A model generated the notes under the pieces. It had not been told where the DNA came from. It saw nothing but the letters and a program-made list of their open reading frames with translations, and ran no database searches. From assembly GCA_945910005.1 (NCBI GenBank), contig OX246740.1, positions 51,310,526 through 51,374,525 of the forward strand: a stretch of DNA of 64,000 nt, read 5' to 3'. The position numbers were made by a program, and so were the translations under genes. The DNA is from Isoperla grammatica. Its lineage: Eukaryota > Arthropoda > Insecta > Plecoptera > Perlodidae. Below, in pieces: positions 36,605 through 48,699 of the stretch. Position 1 is the first letter of the stretch. Each line of letters begins with the position of its first letter.

Positions 36605-37612
36605 GAACTAAACATTGACTTGATACGAATATCTCCGATTTTAAACGACTGCGTTGCTGGAGCGGACTGAAAGTAAGACAGGTTAAAATATAAACAAGCT
36701 TCCTTTTCGCGCATTTACATTTCAAAGTTATGCATTTTGTTGTAATACTCCAAGTTAGATCGATGTGTAACTAAACGTAGACATGATACGAATATCTCCG
36801 ATGATAAATGTAAAGCGGACTGAAAGTAAGACAGGTTAAATAAAATATAAACAATCTTCCTTTTCGCACATTTACATTTAAAAGTTATGCATTTTGTTGC
36901 AATACACCAACTTAGATCATGTGTGAACTAAACGTAGACATGATACGAATATCTCCGATGATAAATGTAAAGCGGACTGAAAGTAAGACAGGTTAAAATA
37001 TAAATAAGCTTCCTTTTCGCGCATTTACATTTAAAAGTTATGCATTTTGTTGTAATACTCCAACTTAGATCGATGTGTGAACTAAACGTAGACACGATAC
37101 GAATATATCCGCTGATAAACGACTGCGTTGCTGGAGCGGACTGAAAGTAAGACAGGTTAAAATATAAACAAGCTTCCTTTTCGCGCATTTACATTTAAAA
37201 GTTATGCATTTTGTTGTAATACTCGAACTTAGATCGATGTGTGAACTGAACGTAGACACACGAATATCCCCGATGATAAATGTAGAGCGGACTGAAAGTA
37301 AGACAGGTTAAAATATAAACAAGCTTCCTTTTCGCGCATTTACATTTAAAAGTTATGCATTTTGTTGTAATACTCCAACTTAGATCGATGTGTGAACTAA
37401 ACGTAGACACGATACGAATATATCCGCTGATAAACGACTGCGTTGCTGGAGCGGACTGAAAGTAAGACAGGTTAAAATATAAACAAGCTTCCTTTTCGCG
37501 CATTAACATTCAAAAGTTATGCATTTTGTCGTAATACTCCAGCTTAGATCATGTGTGAGCTAAACGTATAGACACACGAATATCCCCGATGATGAATGTA
37601 AAGCGAACTGAA
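36605..37612. repeat. Tandem array averaging 157 bp, 6-7 copies, long/short alternation
   Basis: The landmark AGCGGACTGAAAGTAAGACA (last copy AGCGAACTG) occurs at about 36661, 36814, 36971, 37135, 37286, 37450 and 37602. Spacings are 153, 157, 164, 151, 164 and 152. Long units contain the extra phrase AACGACTGCGTTGCTGG that short units lack, and the second half alternates long and short, i.e. a dimeric higher-order repeat of about 315 bp. Reverse-strand open frames inside the array are by-products of repetition. Confidence 0.9.
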
Positions 37613-39777
37613 AGTAAAGCCGTGGCCGGCTCCACCGCGGGGGTCAAAGGCCAAGCGCTAATTTCTCCGGCCGATGTGTTCTGTGTGTTATGTTGCAACA
37701 CGGAAGCAGATCTAGAAACATCTCCTCGGATCTAGATTAGATCTCTCGCAGAGATGATGGACGTGACAGGGTTACCAACAGCTACTGGAACCAGCTCGAA
37801 ACGTCGGATGGAACGGGAGTTGTTCTCATTGTACGCCTATACTTTATAGCCGAAAAATTTCCATTCAGATTGTTGCATTAAATTTTGAATTTCAGATTTA
37901 AAGTTATGTATGACTAATATAGTAGAATCGTTTTGGATTTAAGGTACTAATTGTAAGGTACTAATTGGAAATAGCTATGTTAATGTAGTCAATGCACCAC
38001 TCTGAATTCAAGTTTGTTAGTGCTACTAGTTGAAGGGAACCTTGAACCGTGTAGCATAAGCTTTACATTTACGAATGTGTTTTTCAGAATCAACCACTAT
38101 TACTATTCTACAGTGGTTAATTTAATTTTGTAAAGTGTCTTATAGAAATATGTGTATCTATCTATTTAGTATTCCAGCGAAAGAAAACAAAATAAAATGG
38201 CCAATGTGTTTTTAAATTTTTGAAAAATAGAACAGAGCAAAACTTGAAAAGTCTTTGGGTTTTCGTTTCAACCAGAAACGCTGTTAAACATGCTTACACC
38301 AAATTTTTTTATCAAATTTTATGCATCCATAAAATAACAAAAATGCTTCAAAAATTCTTCTTCAGATGCTTAACCAATGTCGTAAAGCTGGAGTATCACA
38401 TAATTTCGGTATCAATACAGACATATCACAACAATACCGACAAAGACGACGACATAAACATACTTGAATACCCTTGTGTGTTTATGTAAACGACAGTGCA
38501 CTGCACTCTTATGACATCACCTCTGATTTCCACGGAGAAAGTACGTAAAAAAAACCCTGAAATAGTTCTAATAAAAAGGCGCTCCTTATAAATCAGCGCC
38601 AATGTCAAGGTGTGAGAACTGGTCGAGACTCGAGACGCGCCCGAATAGAAGAAGAAAGTGTTTTGACCGCGGGAAGCGGCGACACTATACGTAACAGGTG
38701 GATTCCCCACTTGCCGGACACCCCCTGACCGGAAATAGATTCAGATGGATCATCGAGGAAGTAAAACTTTGTGGTCTTCCTGATTGCAACATGCGGTACC
38801 GGTTTCGATCTCCAGATATCTAAATATTCACCAAAACGTTTTCAAAGGAGTAAATCTGAATAGTTTACCCGCCGAAGGTTATTAGTGTATTATTAATTAC
38901 TAACTTTGCACGCGATTTCGCTCGCGAGAAGCACTTGGATGCATGTCTAATTGTTTATTTGACTAACGCCAACAATGACAGATATACACTGAAATAGATT
39001 TATATCATAACTACCATAATTATTTTCTAAGTCTTATACTGCCGTCGCATTTACCGTGAACACCGATCGCTAGATTTACATAACTTTCAATAAGACTTTG
39101 GTGTGATTTTTGTTCATTACGCCTACGCCTTTACACCTAATGAGGCAGTTTATGATAGTACATAATGAATGACACTCCAGAGCACAGGGTATATCTTACT
39201 ATCTTTGCTGCTCCAGAGATTGAAAGGAAGCCAGCAATGCAATTTTCTAATATTCTATGTTGGTATTTAGTGGTAGTGGCACTTTCAATTGCATTAGGAT
39301 TAGCCGACACGTATTTTTTTTGATGGCTGAGACTTTCAATTAATATCAAATATGGCTACCGGTTTGCGTTTGCCTATCAACGGATTACTATATTATATTG
39401 TTGGCCCAGCTCTAGCCCATGCCCATGGTTTGAGCGCATGCACGAGAGATCTAGAAGGCAGTGAAGCGAGCGCCGCCGTAGCCGCGGGACTCGAACCCGG
39501 TTTGCGCGCACGAGCCCTCTCCAACGGATGCTGTATAACAAGCCAGGATATATCAATCAACAGACACGGCCACTCAACGCTAGACAACGCACGCGTGATC
39601 GGGCGGCCACGGGCCACGCGCTTCCGTACAAAGAAAGCGGGGTCACGCACGCTGTTTCAATAAATAACATAAATACATTAATTGTATCATGTTGTCAAGT
39701 CTATTAGATTGTGGACGGCCGTAAAAATCTCTTTTAAATGAAATGCCATGGTATGTTTTGATAGACACTTTTTATTA
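37613..39777. other. Intergenic, no supported gene
   Basis: A GC-rich patch at 37615-37800 directly follows the array. A minus-strand tRNA-like B-box relic (GGACTCGAACCCGG on the plus strand) is at 39486-39499 within a GC-rich segment (39460-39660). Nothing else is identifiable. Confidence 0.45.
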
Positions 39778-39785
39778 TGCGCTAC

Positions 39786-40023
39786 CAGTGGCGTAACTAA
39801 GGGACCGCCGGGACCGCGGTCGCCGGGGGGGCCCATCGCTCTAGGGGGCCCAAAAATTATTTCTAAGTCATGTATATATTATACTTTCATCAACTTACTA
39901 AGTTACTATACTATCATATACTATCATATCATATTATACTATCAACAACTGGTCGATGGGAAAGGGGGAGGGGCCCATAAATATTTTCGGGGGGGGGGGC
40001 CTGGAGTTGTAGTGACGCCACTG
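39786..40023. mobile_element. 238-bp hAT-like MITE with perfect 8-bp target duplication
   Basis: Inverted ends CAGTGGCGTAACTA on the left and, reading inward, CAGTGGCGTCACTA on the right. The flanking octamer TGCGCTAC is exactly duplicated (39778-39785 and 40024-40031). An 8-bp duplication with CAGTG-type ends is the hallmark of hAT elements. The interior is G-rich (GGGGGGGCCC, a G11 tract at 39989-39999) around an AT-rich centre and encodes no transposase. Confidence 0.88.
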
Positions 40024-40226
40024 TGCGCTACAATTTTGAAAGTAAATACAATTCTATAGTAAATGTATTAAATATTTATAATTTCAATCTTATTTAACGA
40101 ATTTAAAATTATTTCCAGAGATCCGGATGCTTACAAGCGCGAAAACCTGTGGATTCAAAATCAAAAGTGTATTTTTAGAATAAGTCTATGAAACGTCTAG
40201 TGGCATCAGACTGCGTTTAAAATTGG

Positions 40227-40395
40227 ATAAACTTGCCTCGTGATAACTCAAAACACTTGTACGTTGTCCCAAGATCAAAAAAACCTAGTTGTCGAGTACG
40301 TCGTTAAAAACCAAATAATAATGATAATAATCGTACGTTATAGTACCAAATAATTCGGTAAACTTGCTTTGTGACAACTCAAAACACTTCTAGGT
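40227..40395. repeat. Imperfect direct duplication
   Basis: AAACTTGCCTCGTGATAACT at 40229 is repeated about 133 bp later as AAACTTGCTTTGTGACAACT. Both are followed by CAAAACACTT. It is an old local duplication with no coding role seen. Confidence 0.6.
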
Positions 40396-43300
40396 CGCTA
40401 ACAATTCACTTGCATCTAGTTCATACAATAAACTCGTGTTCCCACAAGCCGCTGCTTTTGTACCGAAATCTGCTGACCATAACCGCATTTAATTATTTTA
40501 AATGAATGCAAGCCATTTCGTGGTTTATTGTCCTCAACTTGTCACAAATATGCGAGCCTGGGAAATGCATTTAATATATGCGAGAAATGAAATCGTAAAA
40601 AACCTACATTTGGAACAAAAACGACAGAGTTATTGAACGAAATTTCATAATTCTTCGTAACTTTCTTAGAAGTGAGATTTAAAAACTCGAACAATGAATA
40701 CATGTATTGTATACACTGTTGTCCTAAGTATAACTTTTCTGGTTATTCATAACAGTCTTGCATTGAAACGAACAAGACAATGAGGATTAGCGGATCTTGA
40801 AATGAAATGAAGAGATTTACTTGTGATACACGTTTTATGTATTATTTAGATTACCGTATATTTTCGTCTTTGTTTGTGCTCATACGTCAAGTAAGGTCAC
40901 CCACGCGCAACATCCCATTTAAACAATTCAACGCACTATTCATGACGTCATAACCAAGAATATTCAGGAACAACAATCCAGTACAATCAAGGCTCATAAG
41001 ATGACAATTTTCCAAGCATTAATTTAGCTTGAGACAACTTTGATAAAACATGATTAAATTTGAAGTTCTGTAGAAGATCGTTGTTCTAGAAGTTGATCTA
41101 TATTAAAAATATACCTTGATGTTTAACATGGTCTTGGAACATGTTGCAACATTCGGAATGTGATCAATTAATTCCAAAAGCCGGTACCTACCCAATTAAA
41201 CCGGAAATGTGTAAATGATCAACTTTAAATAACATTCATTATGTGATTTAATTTAATTATTCAACCCTTAGGTATATAAAGACGCAAATATTCAAATCAA
41301 CATAGCACAAAAAGAATGATATATCTTTGGCCTCTATAAAACTCCGACTATCGCCTCCCCAACTTCCCCTCCCGTGGCCTTAAGATCTCCGAGCAATTAG
41401 TTTGAAATGCATCATGCACGTGCCTGCAAGTAAAGTAAGTAACAACAGATTACCCCCTATCAAGTGTGGTTGCCGCGTGCCACACGATGCCACAATGAGG
41501 AGAATGTACAACTATATCACGAGGCAATCATTATCTGGCCATAAAACTCTCCACGCCGCAGAAATAAAGACATTGAGCCCCAATATTGATCCGATCTACT
41601 TTCCAATCGGCCGCGTGATGGGCAGCACCAGCACAGTTCTCTTCTTATCGGGGTAAAAAGGCTAATTACGTTGAGATGTTTTCTACGTTTGTCCCTTCAA
41701 ACACGTTGCTCTATCTACTCCGTACAAGGAGTGAGAAGTAGATCAGGGTGAAGGGAAACTCGTAAGTTAAATAAATAGAATCAAAATAAATAAATACTAC
41801 ATTTATAAAGATACGTATTTTTCCATTAATTATCTTAAATTTAGCATTTGATTTCTATCATCCATTTTGCTTTTCATTCAAACCTAGAATATGACAACGT
41901 TTCTTGAAGGCCTACTTATTATGGAAAATTGTGCAGAAATTTAAAATCAATTCAATTTTAACTATACATAAAAGGATTGTAATTTAGTCTTATCTAAATC
42001 TCAATAGGAATGGGAACACCTTATTTCTTGTAGAATCAGCATTTTGTAGCGTTTTCAAAAATGTATATCTACAGATTTATCCTATAAAAGTTAAACCTAA
42101 AAAGTTAAAAAAAAAAAACGTAACTCTAACAATGTACGACAAAAGTGGCAAGATTATTATGACAAACCACGAGATACGGAATGTACGCATGAGAAAGGGT
42201 CCTCCTTGCGTGCACCGATCACCAGCCCCACGGTCACCATGTTAAGAGTCACACTAGAGCGCACTCACAACACTCTACACTCTACGAGACTAGAGTGAAT
42301 GTATAATATAAACATTTCACTTTCGTTTAACGACTGCAACCGAAATAAAACAACAATTCCGCTCCTGCACAATGATACCACCGCTTAGGTTAGGTTGCAA
42401 CAGGTTGTCTGGTTATGTTGCGCAAGCAAGGAGAGATGAGCGACATTGGAGGGCGGTGAAAGAAATTGTCAAAGTGAGGTATTCTGCAAGTGTTCACGCA
42501 GGAATCCGCTATACAGAGCTCGATTCCCGACACTGGCAATCGTCAACTAAAGTTCTACGACATTGATGTCAGGTTATGAAGCGATAATGTAGCCATTATT
42601 GGTGATTAAAAAAAATGAAAAAAAGTAAAAGGGTAAAAAAGTAAAAAAAAAAAAAAGTAACAGGGCTCGCGGGTGCAAGAAAAAAATGATTAAAAAAATG
42701 CACACACGATTTAATATGTACTTAGCGGTATGCAACATCAACAAAGTCGACACTTTAACGTAGCCAATAAGTATACTTGGAGCCAATACATACAGATTGC
42801 CAAGAGTACCACTTTTATATTGCCAAGTAGTATGATTTCTTTAATTGTTTTTAAATTGTTTTTTATCTGTGACAAGGAACAGTGTACAGTCCAATTACTA
42901 GGTGAAGGTCTTATATAACGTTTTACCTGGTCTACTATGTTTCCGTTTTAATTAGTATAATTTCCTTTGTGCATTTGGACCTTAGTCCTGCATCAGACAT
43001 TCATTCCACCCAACACTCTATAGAAATTATCTATGTGAACACCTGTAGACTGCTTAACCTTAAATCGTTAAACAAACATTAAACATTTGTGTGAACCGAA
43101 CATAATTATTTAAAGAAGAATACAATGATCTATAAAAATATGTAGATTCCCAGGGCAATCAGACCGTATCGCTGTATATTTGTAAATACAACGCAATCGA
43201 CGGTTGATTAATTCGGACAATGATTGCGATATAGCCAACAAACAAGTCAGTCAGTCACTTTTAACATTTTCGTTCACCTTTTGATTGATTTGTGCGCGCG

Positions 43301-43779
43301 ATTTACTTTCGTCAAATTGAGAAATAATTAAAACATTCAAAATTTCGCCACGAAAGAAGTGAAAGGAAAGGCTGCCCTCCACGTTTTGAGAGACAATTTG
43401 CCTCATTATCGTCGGTGTAATGTCGGGTTATCCGCACGACGTCGATCTAGTAGTACACTGTACTGTCTGTCGATATGAAAGGTGTGATACACAGCCTTTC
43501 AAACTGTGTCGGTAACACAATAGCCGACAATGGAGAAAGAACAAACAAGACCGGTGAAAGGGGACAATGGTGGCGGCGTCAGGCTTCGACGGACTCGTAC
43601 AGAGTTCGAACCCGGAGCCGGGAACATCGACAGCTTGAGAATGTTCTATATAATCTCAGTTTTCTAATATGAACACTTATGACATTTTTCATCTCAGTGG
43701 TACAAAATTTCTGAGAACTCACTTCCTTTGATTTTCAGAATTGATCTAGAAAGCCGTGATTTGCTCTCCCCTTGATAGT
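40396..43779. other. Intergenic, no supported gene
   Basis: AT-rich with several A-rich runs (42100-42120, 42605-42660). A GC-richer patch at 42380-42560 gives a 64-codon open frame with no recognisable product. A B-box-like word, GAGTTCGAACCCGG, is at 43602. Confidence 0.45.
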
Positions 43780-43836
43780 TATATCATGGATACAACTCCA
43801 TGGTTATATCATGGAGTTGTAAATCCATGGTTATAT
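43780..43836. repeat. Short palindromic hairpin
   Basis: TACAACTCCATG (43791-43802) and CATGGAGTTGTA (43810-43821) are perfect reverse complements with a 7-nt loop. Outer ATATCATGGAT/ATCCATGG words extend the pairing imperfectly. It abuts the MITE fragments that follow. Confidence 0.7.
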
Positions 43837-43849
43837 GTTGAGATACATT

Positions 43850-43975
43850 TTTCAATGTTGTGCATTGTTGTCATTGAAGCCGTGATGAGCTCTATCTAAG
43901 GATCCTAGATGGATTCTGAAAAAGGTCTATTGCATTATGCAACGTTGTTGTTGAAGATTTAGGGGGCCGTGTTAG
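43850..43975. mobile_element. Two truncated copies of the TTA-flanked MITE
   Basis: GCATTGTTGTCATTGAAG ... TCTAAGGATCCTAGATGG ... GGTCTATTG matches the right half of the 24343-24539 element. The next segment, GTTGTTGTTGAAGATTTAGG ... GGCCGTGTTAG, matches an internal part again. These are tandem partial copies, no longer mobile. Confidence 0.55.
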
Positions 43976-43997
43976 AAACAAAGCCCCTTCCCTCCAC

Positions 43998-44707
43998 AAT
44001 AGGGAAGTCTCATCAAAAATAAATATTCCTCAAAGTACCTTAAAATGGAAGATCATTATCTAAAAATACGGGCGGTATAATTTTTATATCTGAGAAGCGT
44101 ATATTTCCAATTCTATTAGCATTTTAAGTTTGAAATTTGGAACTTCCCGTTCTGTAATTGAAAAACGGCTCTTGACGTCATATCTCATGTAAACAACTGC
44201 CTCCTTGAAGTATTCTTAATAATATCAACGATATTAAGTTGGATATTTTACAATATCTAGGATGCAGTGACTCTACAACAATGCCTTTTATACCACTGTT
44301 TTCTTCAGAAAATACATTTTGATACAGTATTTACCAAAACGTGTTTAAAATAATGCAATTATTTAACATATTGTTGTTAATTAATGTTTAGAAGTGTTCA
44401 TTTACTAACTAGAAATAAACGTTGGTTCAGTTAAAGTCTTATGAAAGCAATAATCTACTAAAGGGTGAGATTTCAGTACTATTTGTATGATATAAAATTA
44501 TTGTTTACTGACATATGACGTCAGAACCTTTTAATCACGAGCAAGAGGGCGCAGGTTCGTTTCTGAGCGAGTTTTGACAGCAATATCTTTGACTTGCTGT
44601 TAAAGCGATGTTAATGCACCTTTCGAGCCGAAACCAATTAGTTCCCGTTTATTTTAACTTGAGGTAACCAGAAAGCAAATAAAAAAAATGCGTGAGACTT
44701 CCCTATT
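43998..44707. mobile_element. 710-bp element with 15-bp perfect terminal inverted repeats
   Basis: AATAGGGAAGTCTCA at 43998-44012 is exactly inverted at 44693-44707. Subterminal sequence also mirrors loosely (ACGTCATATCTCATG near 44175 versus CATATGACGTCAG near 44513). No coding capacity and no unambiguous target duplication. A non-autonomous DNA transposon is the likeliest reading; chance is unlikely for 15 perfect bases placed like this but cannot be excluded. Confidence 0.55.
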
Positions 44708-45235
44708 CTATCTGAAAAATACTCTAGCAGCACCTATGGCTATAGCTACCTTTCAAAGACAGACATAATCTACGAATTCAATTATTATATTATGCATGTG
44801 AAAAATACTTATCGTTATTGCCTTATTCGAAAGAATATACTTTCATAGCAATTAAACAACAAAGAAAAGTACACGCAGACGAAAATGACTTCGGGAAGTA
44901 TAACAGTTATTAACCTTCTCATGAATATAATATAAATTAATATATACTTATCTTATACTTCTAATCTCGTTAATTAATTCATAATAGATCAAAGAAGAGA
45001 ATGTTTCATGAGCGTTGATTACTTTCAGTACGTATACACGTAGCTAAAATGTTAATTGAAATCAAACGAGTGGTCAAGTCAAGAGAAACCCGGAGGAATT
45101 GGCCCTGACTGGCCAGCGCCGTTATGTAAATCTGGGTTCGCGGGTGATTCGGCTGTGCTGCCCAGTTGGCTTGTTATTTAGAGGAACACACGGTGTTTAG
45201 CTGTATCATAGTCATTTAGAGCAGGAGTAGACCAG

Positions 45236-45382
45236 CAGGGCGATTCTGTATGGGCGACGATACGTTTATCCCCGGTTTCGGTTGTTAGAAGAAGGCGATG
45301 AGCCAATCACCGGCTTGCATTCGCCTTCAGTAACGACTAAAACCGCTGATAAATTTATCGTCGCCCATACAGAATCGCCCTG
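45236..45382. mobile_element. 147-bp MITE with near-perfect terminal inverted repeats
   Basis: CAGGGCGATTCTGTATGGGC at the left end is the exact reverse complement of the right end, and the match continues through GACGATA for about 27 nt. Inner arms (GGTTTCGGTTGTTAG/CTAACGACTAAAACC-like) extend the fold imperfectly. A flanking CAG on both sides may be a 3-bp duplication. No coding capacity. Confidence 0.8.
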
Positions 45383-45462
45383 CAGGAGGATACGGCTATA
45401 CCGTTCACTATTCATCATAATCACCATGAATTAACTTGTCTTCTTCATAAAAAACATTTATT

Positions 45463-45525
45463 TGTAATTATTGTTTACCTACTCAGTTACACAAATTAAT
45501 TATCAGTGGAGAACATAATACAATT
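45463..45525 (-). mobile_element. SINE-like retroposon, copy 5 of 7 (fragment)
   Basis: TTTGTAATTATTGTTTACCT then ACTCAGTTAC ... ATTATCAGTGGAGAAC aligns with the core of the 10890 element, in the same orientation. It is diverged and truncated. Confidence 0.45.
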
Positions 45526-47004
45526 TTTTTATGAGTTAATTACAGAAATCTATTTAATGCTAAACAAATCTTCAGAACTATCCATATATTCTGTGAGCCC
45601 TAAAGTCTAAATAGGCCTAACTATGATTATATTTGTATATGAGTGTTGAGCATGTGAGGAATGGTTGTCAAGATGAGTAGTGTGAAGATAAACCATGAAG
45701 ATGTTTCCGTTTGTTATTAATTGTAATTCATTGACAGCCACAAGGTTGCTGCCAATCTAGCTAAGTTTCTCTCGATAAACCTCGCTGCACGAAATTATCG
45801 TCTTCACCAAACATTAGTCCTAGTTTAGTCCTAGCTCACTAAAAGTGCGAATGGACCGTTTCATCTAAGCTAATTCATTTTTACTTCGCTCTTTAAAACT
45901 TTTTCCCTTGTGATTTCTCTCTTCTGTTTTTGGTATACCTATTTATTGTGTTGGTTTTTGCTGCGGTGCCCTTCATTTGTTTACTAATTTGCTTTTTAGG
46001 AGGATAGAAATTAGAATGGACCATCGTCCAAACCATCATTTAGTATGAACAATTACATTCTCCTAATAAAACAATGCCGAACGGTTAAAATGAGGTATTT
46101 ATTAGGTATAAATAGAGAGAGAGGTTGGCTGATGCCAGAAGGTACGGGTGGCGCATTTCACAATTATAATTGTTGTTGTGTTAAGTCAGGAGGTTACACA
46201 CGAAGGAATACGAACGAAATGTAAGAGTATGAAATACTGAATTATTTTCAAATAAATTATCAAAAGGGCAATTTTTTAATGACGTTAAAACTCAATGCTA
46301 ATGAATGACACAGCGAATCCAATAAACAATGTTTCCTTTATTCCTTATTGTACGTAGTGTTTAAGAGTACACAAGATACGTAAATCAACAAGACTCATCA
46401 TCAAGTATTTAACACGTCTTAACTTGTAGGATGTTAAGTTTTATAAACTTTTTTTAAACGTTAAAGGGTTGGTGTTTTTATTGTACTATATGGTAATGGC
46501 ATTTCAAATTTACTTCTAAATTCAGTAAACTTAAAATAACAACCATACCATAATTATAATATAACACACAGTTTTTTTTTAAACAGCATTTGGTTCTTTA
46601 GAAGAAAAAAAATTGAGTCCTGTTTTAACTTTGAGACAATTAAAAACGGTATAATTTCACGCAAATTAAGATTGGCGGTAATCCTTCCTCTTAATCAATC
46701 ACACGACCGCGACAGATCTGGGCCGATGTGATGCCACATGACATTGACACAACACAAGGTCACCCAACATCCCTAGACGGCGGCGGACACCTGACTAGAG
46801 AGAGAAAGGTGACAAGACATACAGACATGGCCGAACCACTTTTACTTGCTATAGTAATACGGAAAACTAACTGTGCATTGTTTGGCGGGGAAATCAAAGT
46901 AATAACAAGAACGATATAATACACAACACAACACAACACACGCAACTTTCTAGGAGATAAAACATGTTATACGGCTATTACGTCGTCAGACATGAGATCC
47001 TCGC
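45526..47004. other. Intergenic, no supported gene
   Basis: AT-rich with a short CACAA microsatellite at 46921-46940. Open frames at 46728-46945 on both strands lack any feature of a gene. Confidence 0.45.
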
Positions 47005-47050
47005 GTTAGGCAGCACTGGGCTAGGACAGCGTCTGGAAGTGTGACCACTT
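47005..47050 (+). repeat. 5S rRNA-like relic, copy 2
   Basis: GTTAGGCAGCACTGGGCTAG ... GTGTGACC aligns over 46 nt without gaps to the same part of 5S rRNA as the segments at 4786 and 56631. It shares GGACAG with copy 1. The preceding GAGATCCTCGC also resembles the upstream 5S segment GATCTCGG, extending the match. It is a decayed pol III-derived retroposon candidate. Confidence 0.45.
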
Positions 47051-47498
47051 TAATTTGTATGGGTACTAAATGTTGTTGGGTGAAGAGATAAGCTGCCCGT
47101 GGTGTGTCACACATAATGGATTGGCTGCGCTGTGAAGATAATGTCCGAGACGTCTCCAGCACTTCTCACTGTGATTGAGTCATCGTAGCACTCGAACATT
47201 CCAAGGCAGTGGGTTCCTTCTCCAATGTTATCCTAGTTCGCGAGTTCCCCCCCCACCCCCCCCCCCCCCCGAACACCAAGAAAATAAGCAATCTAGATCC
47301 AAAGGCTAACGGTAGCTATAGTTCCTCATCTACTGCTCTATGCGTGTTATTTTTCATAAGGAAAACAATTAATTTTAGAAAGAACAATTCATTTCTTTTG
47401 GCCACACTTTGAAAATGTTTTCAACGTCCTCATAGTCTATATTAGCGATGTCGACATTTTGAACCGTTTTTCATCATGTACTTCTGGCTGGAATTCAT

Positions 47499-48190
47499 GG
47501 TCGTCTCTCACCCCCTAAGGGAGCCCGTTGTTGATATGGATTTGTTTTCTATTCATAGTTCCCACGTGACGTCACAGCGGCCATGATTGCGACACAATTT
47601 ATGAGGACCAATCCTAGATCATTGGCAAATACTATTCAAATTCGATAAATAAGCCTAATTTAGAATTTAAAAAGTAAACATAAGTAATAAAACAATTGCA
47701 AATTACGACATGTACCAATTTTATTTAAAAAACACGCTCAATTTTAAAGAACTAAGAATTACGGTGTTCTAAATCACAACAGGCTTCAATTGTTTCTCCA
47801 TGGCAACGTCAAAGTTTGATCACAAATGTGGCCGCCACGCGCACAGATGTGACGTACGTGCAACCTATGAATATGTGCTACACGGTTGTTTTAGATGATT
47901 GTTATGGGCGCTGCCATCTTGAAATTTGACGCCATTGAAGTGCTGCTGAAAAATAATTCCTCACTATATAGAAGGCATCTACCATTGTCACCAATATTGT
48001 TTTATATTGTTGGTGAAAATAACACGGCCAACTATATATGACACAAAAAATCCTACCACGGTCTTCTTGATCTCCTAGAGCAGCACTTTAATGGCGACAA
48101 CTAAAACAACCGTATAACATGCATGAAAATTAAACTGCTATATCTGGCAACAACGGGGGTCTCTAGGGGTAGGGACTAGGGACGACGACT
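47499..48190. mobile_element. 692-bp element, family A, same ends as 5829-5938
   Basis: The left end GGTCGTCTCTCACCCCCTAA then GGGAGCCCGTTGTTGATATG mirrors the right end GGCAACAACGGGGGTCTCTA then GGGGTAGGGACTAGGGACGA. The interior holds an independent inverted-repeat element (47883-48112) and a segment (47566-47868) whose ends (CACGTGACGTCACAGCGGCC and an inverted relative) resemble the 52343 element. This looks like nested insertion. No transposase. Confidence 0.5.
47883..48112. mobile_element. 230-bp inverted-repeat element nested in the 47499 element
   Basis: CGGTTGTTTTAG at the left end is exactly inverted at the right end (48101-48112). Further in, GCCATTGAAGTGCTGCT mirrors AGCAGCACTTTAATGGC, giving about 50 nt of imperfect arm. 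No coding sequence. Confidence 0.65.
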
Positions 48191-48524
48191 GAGCATACGG
48201 ACCTCAGTCATTTGGGGTCAGATAGTTCTCAATCCCTGTCTTCTCTCATCTCGCGTCAAAGTATTATACGGGTACCCGACCCTATACGTCACTATATTCA
48301 CATGCGCACGTGGTGTATTGGAAGCAAAGACATTGGAATAGTAGTATAGTATATATTTTATTGGAAGGCGCCGCTACCCACGTGTTGCACATACATGTTA
48401 GAAGGCTGTGTAAGGATGTACAAACAAACAAGGTTTGTTGTGCTAATGAGGAGTACAACTTTCGCGCGCATCACTGCACGATATGTAACCCGAGATTGAT
48501 GCTACTATTCGGAAACACTTGAAC

Positions 48525-48565
48525 TTGAGTTGAACTTGAGTTGAACCTGAGCTGAACCTGAGCTG
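48525..48565. repeat. 12-bp minisatellite
   Basis: GAACTTGAGTTGAACTTGAG then TTGAACCTGAGCTGAACCTG: about three and a half copies of a 12-bp unit. Nearby at 48638 is CAGTGGCGGACC, a possible unpaired hAT-type end. Confidence 0.75.
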
Positions 48566-48699
48566 CTTCTCAACGATCTGAACTATGAACCAGGAGTGAT
48601 CATTAACTAAATATGGTGAAGAGATGATCACGAAGGCCAGTGGCGGACCAGAGATAGGGGGGGAATCAACTGCCCACTCCCCCACCCGCCCACCCCGAA

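Noticed and set aside
36928..37509. Overlapping minus-strand frames with repeated protein segments
   Set aside because: They are translations of the ~157-bp tandem array and show period-driven similarity, not a conserved protein.
48638..48650. Second hAT element end (CAGTGGCGGACC)
   Set aside because: No matching inverted end or 8-bp duplication is found nearby. Kept only as a note.
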